Shown here: one piece after another, positions 1 to 7,117 of the stretch | Numbering within the stretch: the stretch's first letter is position 1 | Layout of the letters: each line of letters begins with the position of its first letter | NCBI RefSeq assembly: GCF_017312725.1 | Contig: NZ_BOPO01000006.1 | Span: forward strand, 1 to 64,000 | DNA length: 64,000 nucleotides | Direction of reading: 5' to 3' | Origin: Actinocatenispora comari | GTDB taxonomy: Bacteria; Actinomycetota; Actinomycetes; Mycobacteriales; Micromonosporaceae | Notes under the pieces: generated by a model | The model's input: the letters and a program-made list of their open reading frames with translations, nothing else | Told to the model about the DNA's origin: nothing | The model's database searches: none | Program-made: the position numbers and the translations under genes

Positions 1-414
1 CTGTGGTCCAACCGGATCGTCGGCTACTCGATCGGCTCCCGGATGACCTCTGATCTGGCGGTCGCCGCGTTGCAGCACGCCATCGGGCTGCGTTGCCCCG
101 CCGCCACGATCGTGCATTCCGACCGGGGCAGCCAGTTCCGGTCCCGGAAATACGTCACCACACTGCGCCAGGCTGGGCTGACCGGGTCGATGGGACGGGT
201 CGGTGCCTGCGGCGACAACGCGGCAATGGAGTCGTTCTTCGCCCTGCTGCAGAAGAACGTCCTCAACCGCCGCCGCTGGGCCACCCGCCAAGGGCTGCGA
301 CTGGCCATCGTCACCTGGATCGAGAAGACCTACCACCGCCGACGCCGCCAAGCCCGCCTCGGACGCCTGACCCCGATCGAGTTTGAGACCATCTACACCA
401 CACACGCGGCCTGA
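1..414 (+). CDS. IS3-family transposase OrfB, C-terminal part (cut by window edge)
   Basis: This is the C-terminal 137 residues of a DDE integrase-type transposase (rve fold) that cuts and joins the ends of an IS3-family element. The frame is open from base 1, so the N-terminus lies outside the window. The middle catalytic aspartate is visible in HSDRGSQF and the last glutamate in MESFFALLQKN, about 35-40 residues later, the normal IS3 spacing. The basic tail ending in a RRRRQARLGRLTPIEFE motif is also typical. The element's right end follows within 45 bases of the stop codon. Whether the element is still active cannot be judged. Confidence 0.9.
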   Translation: MWSNRIVGYSIGSRMTSDLAVAALQHAIGLRCPAATIVHSDRGSQFRSRKYVTTLRQAGLTGSMGRVGACGDNAAMESFFALLQKNVLNRRRWATRQGLRLAIVTWIEKTYHRRRRQARLGRLTPIEFETIYTTHAA

Positions 415-456
415 CACCACACAACCCCGAGTGTCAACAAAACTTGGGGCAGTCCC
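1..456 (+). mobile_element. Right end of an IS3-family insertion sequence
   Basis: The transposase stop is followed by TGTCAACAAAACTTGGGGCA at about 432-451, which looks like the terminal inverted repeat of an IS3-type element. The left end and the matching repeat are outside the window, so the exact boundary (about 452-456) and the target duplication cannot be confirmed. Confidence 0.6.
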
Positions 457-684
457 TGCTGATACGGATCACACCTGCCGGCACCAGTCACACACGACTA
501 CGGGTCGCGGCGCCACCCAACCCACACCGCAGCCACCACATCGTCGGAGCCTCAGGGAGTCAGCTGAGGGTGTCGGCGCGTCCCACGCGATATCGCACGG
601 TGTTGCCGAGCATCGGCGACTTCGGGCACCCATCGACGATCTCCCAACGTCGGAGACGGTAGAGGAAGATCCCTGGACTTGCAG

Positions 685-719
685 AAACCCAGGTCAGACC
701 GGGTGTCTGGCCTGGGTTT
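685..719 (-). terminator. Hairpin terminator beyond the tRNA-Lys relic (copy A)
   Basis: AAACCCAGG at 685-693 pairs with CCTGGGTTT at 711-719, with further pairing inside. On the minus strand this follows the tRNA-Lys relic directly, as a tRNA gene's own terminator would. Copy B at 2331-2365 is better preserved. Confidence 0.55.
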
Positions 720-721
720 GG

Positions 722-767
722 TGGTGCGCCCTCAGCGACTCGAAACTCCGAACCCGCCGGTTAAGAG
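722..767 (-). pseudogene. Degenerate 3' fragment of a tRNA-Lys gene (copy A)
   Basis: Read on the minus strand, this begins in the anticodon loop (CTCTTAA) and runs through a mutated T-arm to GGCGCACCA. Several T-arm bases differ from copy B (2368-2412), so it cannot be part of a functional tRNA, and the 5' half is absent. It is best read as an old attachment-site remnant. Confidence 0.55.
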
Positions 768-1112
768 GCGACACCCCTGCTTAATGGCGCCGTGCGATGC
801 CAGCAAGCCCACCTTCCAAAGCGCCGCGCCGCCCAGGATCAGCGACTGCCGCAACGTGCCTCGCCATTCGGGCGCACCAGCTAGGAACACACCGGGGGTG
901 GGCCAGCGGTCGACTGAAGCTAATCGACCACGACTCACCGTCGCGACTGCGTAGGACACCATGCCTGCACGCGACAGGCTCGCTGTCGAGCATTTACAAC
1001 ACGCGAGCCTCATTGCCAAGCGTTGGCCCACCGCTGAGCGCTGGGCGTTAGTTGACTGGATGACCAGCTCCACGTACCGAAGATCACAAGGAAGCATGCG
1101 ATCCTCGTTGCC

Positions 1113-1841
1113 ATGGGAACCGCAACTGTGCCCTGGTGGCTCATGATCCTGCTCGCCGTCGCTCCGACAACGATCGCCCTGCTCGGAACGTTACTTGCCG
1201 CCCGATCACAACGGCGCAGCAGTAGAGAGGCGAATCAGATCGGCGAGCGAAACGCGGCCGCGGTGCAAAGATCGTCGCTTGCTGCAGCAGACTCCGTGAA
1301 GGTCGCCGAACGTGCCGCCAGGCAAGCTGCGCAGGCGGCTGCTCAGCTCGACTCCTTCCGCCTTCATGACGACACCATCAAAACGCTCTACTGGGCCGCC
1401 GATCACGCCATCCTCCCTGACAGTGCGCACGCGCTATTGGGGCTCGAAGTGCTCGGAACTCTCGTGAAGCAAACCGAAGACGACTCGGACTATCGCGGTC
1501 GTCGCCTTGTCAAAGCGACCAGTGAAGCCGTGACAGCGGTAGCCATTCCGACGTTCATCTCCGTTCTGACCAGTGCCGTCAAAGGCGGCGATGGGGAAGG
1601 GACGCTGAGGATCGCCGCTGTTGAGATCAACGCCGCCAAGCTGCTTCTCGCACATGAACCGAACTTGGATCCTGCGCTGCGTACGGAACTGGAGATGGTC
1701 GCAGGAGCCCGCGTCGGAACCGTGGTACACGTCAAGGTGCTGCACGCCGCCCGGCACCTGGACCCGCAGGTCGAACGTGTGCGTGAACATGAGACAGCGA
1801 GGGCGGCGGCTCCCGGCCTTGAGATCGGACTCTCTCTATGA
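1113..1841 (+). CDS. Hypothetical single-pass membrane protein with coiled region
   Basis: This 242-residue protein is not recognised. One hydrophobic segment at about residues 8-28 (from PWWLMILL to TLLAA) is followed by a basic stretch (RSQRRSS) and an alanine-, glutamine- and arginine-rich region at about 35-85 that looks helical, perhaps coiled coil. The remainder is a soluble helical domain, presumably cytoplasmic. The start chosen is the ATG before the membrane segment. The gene lies alone between the two tRNA-Lys relics, so it is probably cargo of a mobile element. Membrane-anchored coiled-coil proteins of this shape occur in phage-defence islands, but nothing here proves that role. 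Confidence 0.6.
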   Translation: MGTATVPWWLMILLAVAPTTIALLGTLLAARSQRRSSREANQIGERNAAAVQRSSLAAADSVKVAERAARQAAQAAAQLDSFRLHDDTIKTLYWAADHAILPDSAHALLGLEVLGTLVKQTEDDSDYRGRRLVKATSEAVTAVAIPTFISVLTSAVKGGDGEGTLRIAAVEINAAKLLLAHEPNLDPALRTELEMVAGARVGTVVHVKVLHAARHLDPQVERVREHETARAAAPGLEIGLSL

Positions 1842-2330
1842 CCGCCAACCCTGCCAGGTGCTGTGATTCGTGAGGTTGTAGTACGGGGCCGGCGATGAGG
1901 AAGGACCCGCTCGTCCGCGAGGTGGCCGGATCCACCGCCCTGAAGGGTGCCGGCTGCGGCGACGCGTCGGGTGCTCGAGTTCTCCCGGGCCGCCCTACTG
2001 GCAGTGGCTGGCCGAGCCGATCAGCCAAGCATGTGGTCACCGGCCACAGCATCGACCCCCCCACACCCGCTCACCGCACAGAGATCTCGGCCGCCCTACC
2101 GCCAACCCCAGTTCCATCGGCACCCGCCACGCAGCCGACCCGAATACAAACCATGCGCTCGATCGTCGACGCCGTCGATAACCATCAGGAAGTCAGCGGG
2201 ACGTGTCGTCGCATGCCGCGCGACGCCGCGCGATGTTGCGGGGCATCACCGACTCTCGGGCACCCCTCGGGCACTCCATCGGCGATCTTCGAACCTCCGG
2301 AGTAGCCGAAGATGATCTCCGGGCAAGCAA

Positions 2331-2365
2331 AAACCCAGGTCAGACGCCATGTCCGACCTGGGTTT
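2331..2365 (-). terminator. Rho-independent terminator of the tRNA-Lys relic (copy B)
   Basis: AAACCCAGGTC at 2331-2341 pairs perfectly with GACCTGGGTTT at 2355-2365. On the minus strand the stem ends in a run of Ts, a classic intrinsic terminator just past the CCA end of the tRNA fragment. Confidence 0.75.
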
Positions 2366-2367
2366 GG

Positions 2368-2412
2368 TGGTGCGCCGTCAGGGACTCGAACCCCGAACCC
2401 GCTGATTAAGAG
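2368..2412 (-). pseudogene. 3' fragment of tRNA-Lys(CTT), likely att site
   Basis: On the minus strand these 45 bases run from the anticodon loop CTCTTAA (anticodon CTT) through the anticodon stem, a well-formed T-arm (GGGTTCGAGTCCC) and the acceptor strand ACGGCGCACCA. They match the 3' part of an actinobacterial tRNA-Lys(CTT). No 5' half (D-arm and first acceptor strand) follows at higher coordinates, so this is not a functional gene. Integrases that use tRNA genes leave such displaced 3' ends at the far end of an element, which would place the island to the right of this point. Confidence 0.75.
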
Positions 2413-2787
2413 CCGCGCCATCCGTGCCGGATAGTCCTGTCCGATGCCGGCACGTCCACCTTCCAAGGCGCCGGCGCGCCGTCCAGGGTCAGCGACGGCC
2501 GCAACGTGCCTTGCAAGCTCGGGCGCCCCTCGGGCGCACGGCCTTGGCCTTCACTGGGTACGCCAGGTCGTCGGCCGCGGTCGGTCATTGCTCGTTCGAC
2601 GAGCCTGGCTCAATTGACCGGTCATGCTCCACCGCATCGGAAGTCGTTGCCCAGATCAAACACGAAACCCGCCAACACGTTGGGGAGCAATACAGATAGT
2701 GCTGCGCTGTCCCGCACGGGTACATTCGGCCTGAGATCGGGCCGCCTGATGCGGATGCGGCACGAGCGCGATGCGGAAGCGGGAACC

Positions 2788-4320
2788 ATGGTCAGGGCTT
2801 GGACGGTCCGCGGAGGCCAGCGCGGGGAGCGTGAAGAGCTGGCGCTTGACGAGGGGATGGTGATCGCCGGCTGGGAGGAGGTCGGCGATCTGAGCGGCTG
2901 TGAGTCGATCGCCGATGTGGGGGAAGTGCTGGCGCGGGACTATCCGGATGAGGCGCCTGCCCGGGTGGACAACTGGAAGCATCAGTTGTGGCGCTTCATC
3001 ACGATGGAGACCGGAGATCTGGTCGTGATGCCCCGCAAGTTCTTGGGTGTCGTCGCCATCGGACGACTGATCGGTGGGTACGAGTATCGAAGCGAGGCTC
3101 CTCCCGGCTTCCGGCACACGCGCAAGGTCGAGTGGATGCGCACCCAGGTAGAGCGCGCCGTGATCGGTGGTGACCTGCGCGACAGCATTGGCGCATTCCT
3201 GACCGTGAGCGAGTTGCGACGTCGTGGTGCGGCGCACCGTGTCGAGACCCTGGCGCAGACCGGTGTCGACCCGGGCTACAACGGGGCCATAGAGCCCCCG
3301 GCGGATCCCGAGGCGCTGGAGCAGGACGTGCGCGACGAGGGCACCCGGCAGCTGACCGCGCGCGACCTTATCGGCCTGTGGGGCTGGCAGAGGCGCACCG
3401 GAGACGCCATCGACCTCGTCGACCGGGAGTTGTCAGCGCGAGGTTTACAGGTAGTTCCCCACTTCACAGAGGTTCAGCTCGACGGGCTGATCACGGTCTC
3501 CGCCCAGGAAGCCACGCCGACAGGAGAAGCGGCCGACGACTTGGCCGGAACTGACCTCCGCCACGCCCTCGCCACATTCAACGGCGAGGATTTGAGCCGC
3601 CACTGGCGCATCGGCAGCCTCCCCTTCGCCCGCAATGTAGTCACGGTGGGCTTCGACGAACCGCTCAACCGTGCCATCACACGCATGGTCCAGGGTGACT
3701 TCTCGCAACTGCCGGTGGTGAACCGGAACAATGTGCTGCGCGGAGTCGTCACCTGGGAAAGTATTGCCCGTGCCCAGATGGGCCACCGCGACGCGACCAT
3801 ACAAGCCGCGCTGGACCCTCACCCTCACACGGCTCAGGAGCAGGAGGAACTGTTCGTCCGTATCGATGACATCCAGCGCCGCGGATTCCTCATCGTCACC
3901 GACGCCGACAACCTCGTACTCGGCATACTCACCGCAGCCGACTTGGCCGACCAGCTCAAGCTCCGGGTAGAGCCCTTCATCCTGCTTGGCGAGGCGGAGC
4001 GGCGCCTCCGCCGCCTCACCGACCGGCTCACCATTGACGAGCTGCCCGAGGGCTCCGGCGTGCGCAAGGCTCGCGCCGCGGGCAAGCGCCTCACCCTCGG
4101 CCAGTACCCAGAAATCCTGAAAGACGCCACATGCTGGGCGAAGCTGGGATGGCCATACGAGCAGGACGAGCTCGTCCGCTGCGTCATCGCTGTGAAGGAC
4201 TACCGAAACGAACTCGCCCACTGGGACATGGACGCCCCGGAGACGAAAACCGACGCTTTGACAGAAACCAAACAACTACTGAAGCTGCTGAAGGCAATCG
4301 ACCACGACCCACGACCATGA
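2788..4320 (+). CDS. EVE/PUA-like + CBS pair + HEPN-like protein, putative defence factor
   Basis: The protein has about 510 residues. Residues 1-105 (MVRAWTVRGGQ...VIAGWEEVGDLS...YPDEAP...GDLVVMPRKF) resemble the EVE/PUA-like N-terminal domain of some Mrr/McrB-type restriction proteins. Residues about 185-240 look like a small helical domain often found before CBS pairs. Residues about 280-400 carry two CBS repeats (SQLPVV...GVVTWESI; GFLIVTDADNLVLGILT), which usually bind nucleotides. The C-terminal 100 residues are helical and contain RNELAH (R473, H478), matching the Rx4-6H motif of HEPN RNases. A modified-base sensor, a nucleotide sensor and an RNase-like end in one chain would suit an abortive-infection factor; that is inference. 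The frame extends to 2506, but similarity starts at the 2788 ATG; 2749 is an alternative. Confidence 0.65.
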   Translation: MVRAWTVRGGQRGEREELALDEGMVIAGWEEVGDLSGCESIADVGEVLARDYPDEAPARVDNWKHQLWRFITMETGDLVVMPRKFLGVVAIGRLIGGYEYRSEAPPGFRHTRKVEWMRTQVERAVIGGDLRDSIGAFLTVSELRRRGAAHRVETLAQTGVDPGYNGAIEPPADPEALEQDVRDEGTRQLTARDLIGLWGWQRRTGDAIDLVDRELSARGLQVVPHFTEVQLDGLITVSAQEATPTGEAADDLAGTDLRHALATFNGEDLSRHWRIGSLPFARNVVTVGFDEPLNRAITRMVQGDFSQLPVVNRNNVLRGVVTWESIARAQMGHRDATIQAALDPHPHTAQEQEELFVRIDDIQRRGFLIVTDADNLVLGILTAADLADQLKLRVEPFILLGEAERRLRRLTDRLTIDELPEGSGVRKARAAGKRLTLGQYPEILKDATCWAKLGWPYEQDELVRCVIAVKDYRNELAHWDMDAPETKTDALTETKQLLKLLKAIDHDPRP

Positions 4321-4385
4321 GCTGCTGACGCACCCATGGCCGCTCTTCACCCGGAGCAAGCAGCGAACTCGTACAGCTTGCCGTG

Positions 4386-5552
4386 CTATCGGAGCACACA
4401 GGCAGGGGTGTCCCACGGGATGTTGGATCCAGAACTGGACCGCCTTTGGCCGCCCGCTTGAACGATAGATGCGGGTGTGAGTTCGATGGCGTAGTCGCTA
4501 CCAGACAGCGCGATCACTCGCCATTTCGGCTTATGGATTGTCCTAAGCAGGATCCAGTTCGTCGAACCGGAATCACCGATCAGGCTTGCCGCGTAGGGAT
4601 GTGCTCGCGTGCAGAGCCGCTCCGGGTCCTTCCCACTCACGGGGATAAGGGTTATGGGCCTGACGGTGGTATGCAGCAGTATCGATTGTTGCTCCGGGCT
4701 GACGTATCCGAGACCCATGACCTCGCCGGCAATCCGGTATTGTCCATCCGACCATCGGCCCCATTGCTGAATAGACACGATGGCGAGCGCACAGACAACA
4801 ATCACCCCCACAGCAACGCTGCCGCGCGAAGCTGCCGATAGTGCTTTTGCTATACGTAAGAGGATGGCTTGTGCGGCAATGGCGAAAGAGTTGTTCGCAC
4901 CCTTCAGGTGCGCTTTACAGAGTCGGCGTGCTACTAACCCAGCTCCAGTAAAGGCGATGCCGGCGGGAAGTAGCGACCATTCCGCTCCGAGCAGCAAGCG
5001 AAAGCTGAGCGAGATTAAGAGGGCCGGAAATCCTGCGATGACAGCGTAGGCGAGTCCTAATCCGAAAATCCTACCGAGGTCTCTCCCTTTATGTACCACC
5101 GAGGAGGTAATCCAGAAGGCGAGCAGGAACATCGATGCAATGTTCAACACATAAGCAAAGTACATCTTCTCCAAAACGACTGATGCGGCGAACATGAAAG
5201 CGACCACGCCCACAAAGACGAGAGCAATTCGCGTTCTTGTGCCAGTTCCAGGCTCGGCCGGTCCAAGTAAGTATCCTGCGCCTACTGCGGAAAAGAGCGG
5301 TATACCGATGGCCAATGCGATTAGGCCAGTTACTATCGCACTGCCAAGGATCGCATCGCGCTGAACTCCTACTTCTTCCGGAGTGAGACCGAACGCGCCG
5401 TAAAACGATTCGTAGGCTTGCCGGAGCATCCAGTACGCAGTACCAGATACCATCGTCGCCACAGCTACAATGACGGCAAAAACGCGACGAGCTACGGAGG
5501 CCAAAGGCAGTGGCGATCCAGGCGACGATGGTTCAGCGCGTCGCGGTCTCAT
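4386..5552 (-). CDS. Hypothetical multi-pass membrane protein
   Basis: This 388-residue protein is not recognised. About seven hydrophobic segments fill residues 15-290 (for example VFAVIVAVATMVSG, AIVTGLIALAIGIPL, VAVGVIVVCALAIV), followed by a soluble C-terminal domain of about 100 residues. The frame continues upstream to 5780, but that extension is arginine-rich and lacks normal composition, so the ATG at 5552 is preferred. GC content and third-position bias are lower than in the core genes of the window, which fits acquired DNA. The gene converges with the EVE-CBS-HEPN gene (66-base gap). No partner gene is evident. Confidence 0.6.
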   Translation of the reverse strand: MRPRRAEPSSPGSPLPLASVARRVFAVIVAVATMVSGTAYWMLRQAYESFYGAFGLTPEEVGVQRDAILGSAIVTGLIALAIGIPLFSAVGAGYLLGPAEPGTGTRTRIALVFVGVVAFMFAASVVLEKMYFAYVLNIASMFLLAFWITSSVVHKGRDLGRIFGLGLAYAVIAGFPALLISLSFRLLLGAEWSLLPAGIAFTGAGLVARRLCKAHLKGANNSFAIAAQAILLRIAKALSAASRGSVAVGVIVVCALAIVSIQQWGRWSDGQYRIAGEVMGLGYVSPEQQSILLHTTVRPITLIPVSGKDPERLCTRAHPYAASLIGDSGSTNWILLRTIHKPKWRVIALSGSDYAIELTPASIVQAGGQRRSSSGSNIPWDTPACVLR

Positions 5553-6357
5553 TGATCCAACCCCATGACGGCGGCGTACATGACGTGTAGCCACCGTTCG
5601 ATTACCCGGCGTCGCACGAACCCGAGGAGCTGTGTATCTCGTTGCGCCAGTGACGCTCTGCTGACTGCCGTCATCGAGTGTTGACTGAATCCGCGTCACC
5701 AGTTCTACCTCCGCCAGCCAAGTCACACGTCTGCGCCTGCCACAACCATTAGGCGCCCCCAACCGATCTTGCAACAACATTTCACCGACGTGGTGTCAGA
5801 TATCCGCCAAGGGTTGTTCCGTAGTAGTTGGGTGGATTATGTGTTGATCTTGGAGTAGGCGGACGGTTAGCCTATTCAGTCGCAGCCACCCAGTGCTCAC
5901 CGTGGCTACCGCGGACGGGAGTTCGACCGACTGATGGACGTAGCGGCCGGTCGGGCCTGACTCAGACTGACGCGCCGAACGCTGACGATTCGTCGCCAGA
6001 ACAAGCCGGAGCGTTGGGTGTTGAGTCTCGACAAGCTACTGACGCCTGCGCTGGGGACTACCGGTCATCACGCTAGCTCGCGCCAAGCTGCCAAGAGCGA
6101 ACAGCTCATCGTAGTGATGGAGTAACTGCTCGCTCAGATCGACGCTCGTTCTGAGCCAAACGGTCCAGGCAGTCAGTCGCGAATGGGAGAACAGGCCATT
6201 CTGCTCGATGTGCTCAGAGTTCACGGCTACACGTCGATTGCTCTCACGGCTGGCAGTGACACACGACCTCGAACGTATCGTTTACCGTCGAGGATCCGGT
6301 CGCGCAAAAACCTGTCGCCCTGCGTTGGCATCTGATACCGAGGTAGCAGGAGGGAGT
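5553..6357. other. Non-coding or decayed stretch
   Basis: No reading frame here has convincing codon use or recognisable motifs on either strand. It may contain eroded remnants of island genes. Confidence 0.5.
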
Positions 6358-6456
6358 ATGCGCACGGTGCGGCAGGTGGAACTCGTGGGTAGAATTCCTG
6401 AGGATCTGGTGGAGACTCGTCGGACATCGCGATTGCCGCGACTTCTAAGGCGATGA
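6358..6456 (+). CDS. Very short ORF (32 residues) with a strong ribosome-binding site
   Basis: The ATG is preceded by AGGAGGGAGT at ideal spacing, a better ribosome-binding site than most genes here have. The 32-residue product (MRTVRQVELVGRIPEDLVET...) has no recognised family. It could be the surviving 5' end of a truncated gene or a real small protein. It lies 47 bases before the FRG-domain fragment and could share its transcript. Confidence 0.3.
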   Translation: MRTVRQVELVGRIPEDLVETRRTSRLPRLLRR

Positions 6457-6503
6457 TCTAGGTCCGCCTTCGTGCAAGTATACGCATTAGAGAGGACTGG
6501 CGC

Positions 6504-6845
6504 GTGGATGGTTTGGAGTTCTTCGGCCCTTGGGAGGGGAGACCGGCCTCGTCATGGGGGACGGCCCTGGACGAGATCGAATCCGTGCTCGTTCGGACAG
6601 GACACCAACGCTCAGTTGGTTGGCGCGGTCAGGTAGACGCGAGATGGAGCCTGCATAGTGGCTTATACCGGCGACTCTTCGGAGCAAGAACGTCAGAGCG
6701 GGCCGCGCCTGGGGAAGATGACCTCCTGCACGCGGAGGAGAAGATCACACAGTACGTCAGGTCGAACTGGCAGAAGCCCTTGCTCTCGACGTTCGGATCT
6801 TGGTCGATCGCTGTCGTAGCAAGCGCTTCACCACAGCCTTGGTAG
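6504..6845 (+). pseudogene. FRG-domain protein, truncated
   Basis: The GTG start follows GAGAGGACTGG. The product opens with FFGPWEG, then WRGQVDARWSLHSGLYRR at about residues 43-60, the signature of the FRG domain, a poorly understood domain found in mobile and defence loci. After EEKITQYVRSNWQ at about residue 90 the similarity stops, and the frame ends at residue 113 in a tail with unusual composition. Complete FRG proteins are usually well over 200 residues and carry a conserved basic and tryptophan-rich second half that is absent here. The next 270 bases show no clear continuation. Confidence 0.6.
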
Positions 6846-7117
6846 CGACACTCCTGCCCGTGATCACACTCGGCTCCGACACCTTGCCCTACAAGACATC
6901 CATCCCACGATAGAAGGCTCAGTGCAAGCGCTACGCGGCACGAAGACCGAGCACGTCGCGTCGGTCTCCCGCGCTCGTGGATGCTATTAGAATTTCCCGA
7001 GCGATCGGCGAGAGCGTGGTATCGATCTCCCGGCGGTTCGGTGTGCGTCGGATGACGGTGTGGACACACACGAAGGACTTGCTGTCGTGATCCAAGCGAG
7101 CACTGCTGGCTTGTCGG

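Larger units (their letters stand above)
605..890. repeat. Direct repeat copy A: degenerate tRNA-Lys attachment-site region
   Basis: About 280 bases here match, with scattered differences, the stretch at 2235-2540. The shared order is: a CTCGGGCACCC-like motif, a strong hairpin, the 3' part of a tRNA-Lys on the minus strand, and a flank containing CCACCTTCCAA and GCCGCAACGTGCC-like blocks. This copy is the more degraded one. The arrangement is what repeated integration into one tRNA gene leaves behind. No integrase is visible beside it. Confidence 0.6.
2235..2540. repeat. Direct repeat copy B: tRNA-Lys attachment-site region
   Basis: This is the better-preserved partner of 605-890. The tRNA 3' fragment and its terminator hairpin lie in the middle. 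The right flank shares CCACCTTCCAA and CGGCCGCAACGTGCCTT-like blocks with copy A, so similarity extends beyond the tRNA into what would have been element DNA. The two copies lie about 1.65 kb apart in the same orientation. Confidence 0.65.

Noticed and set aside
2368-2412. An intact tRNA-Lys gene
   Set aside because: Only the anticodon loop through CCA is present; no D-arm or 5' acceptor strand follows on the minus strand.
2506-2787. A 94-residue N-terminal extension of the EVE-CBS-HEPN protein
   Set aside because: It is encoded within the att repeat and has no domain similarity; the fold starts at MVRAWTVRGG.
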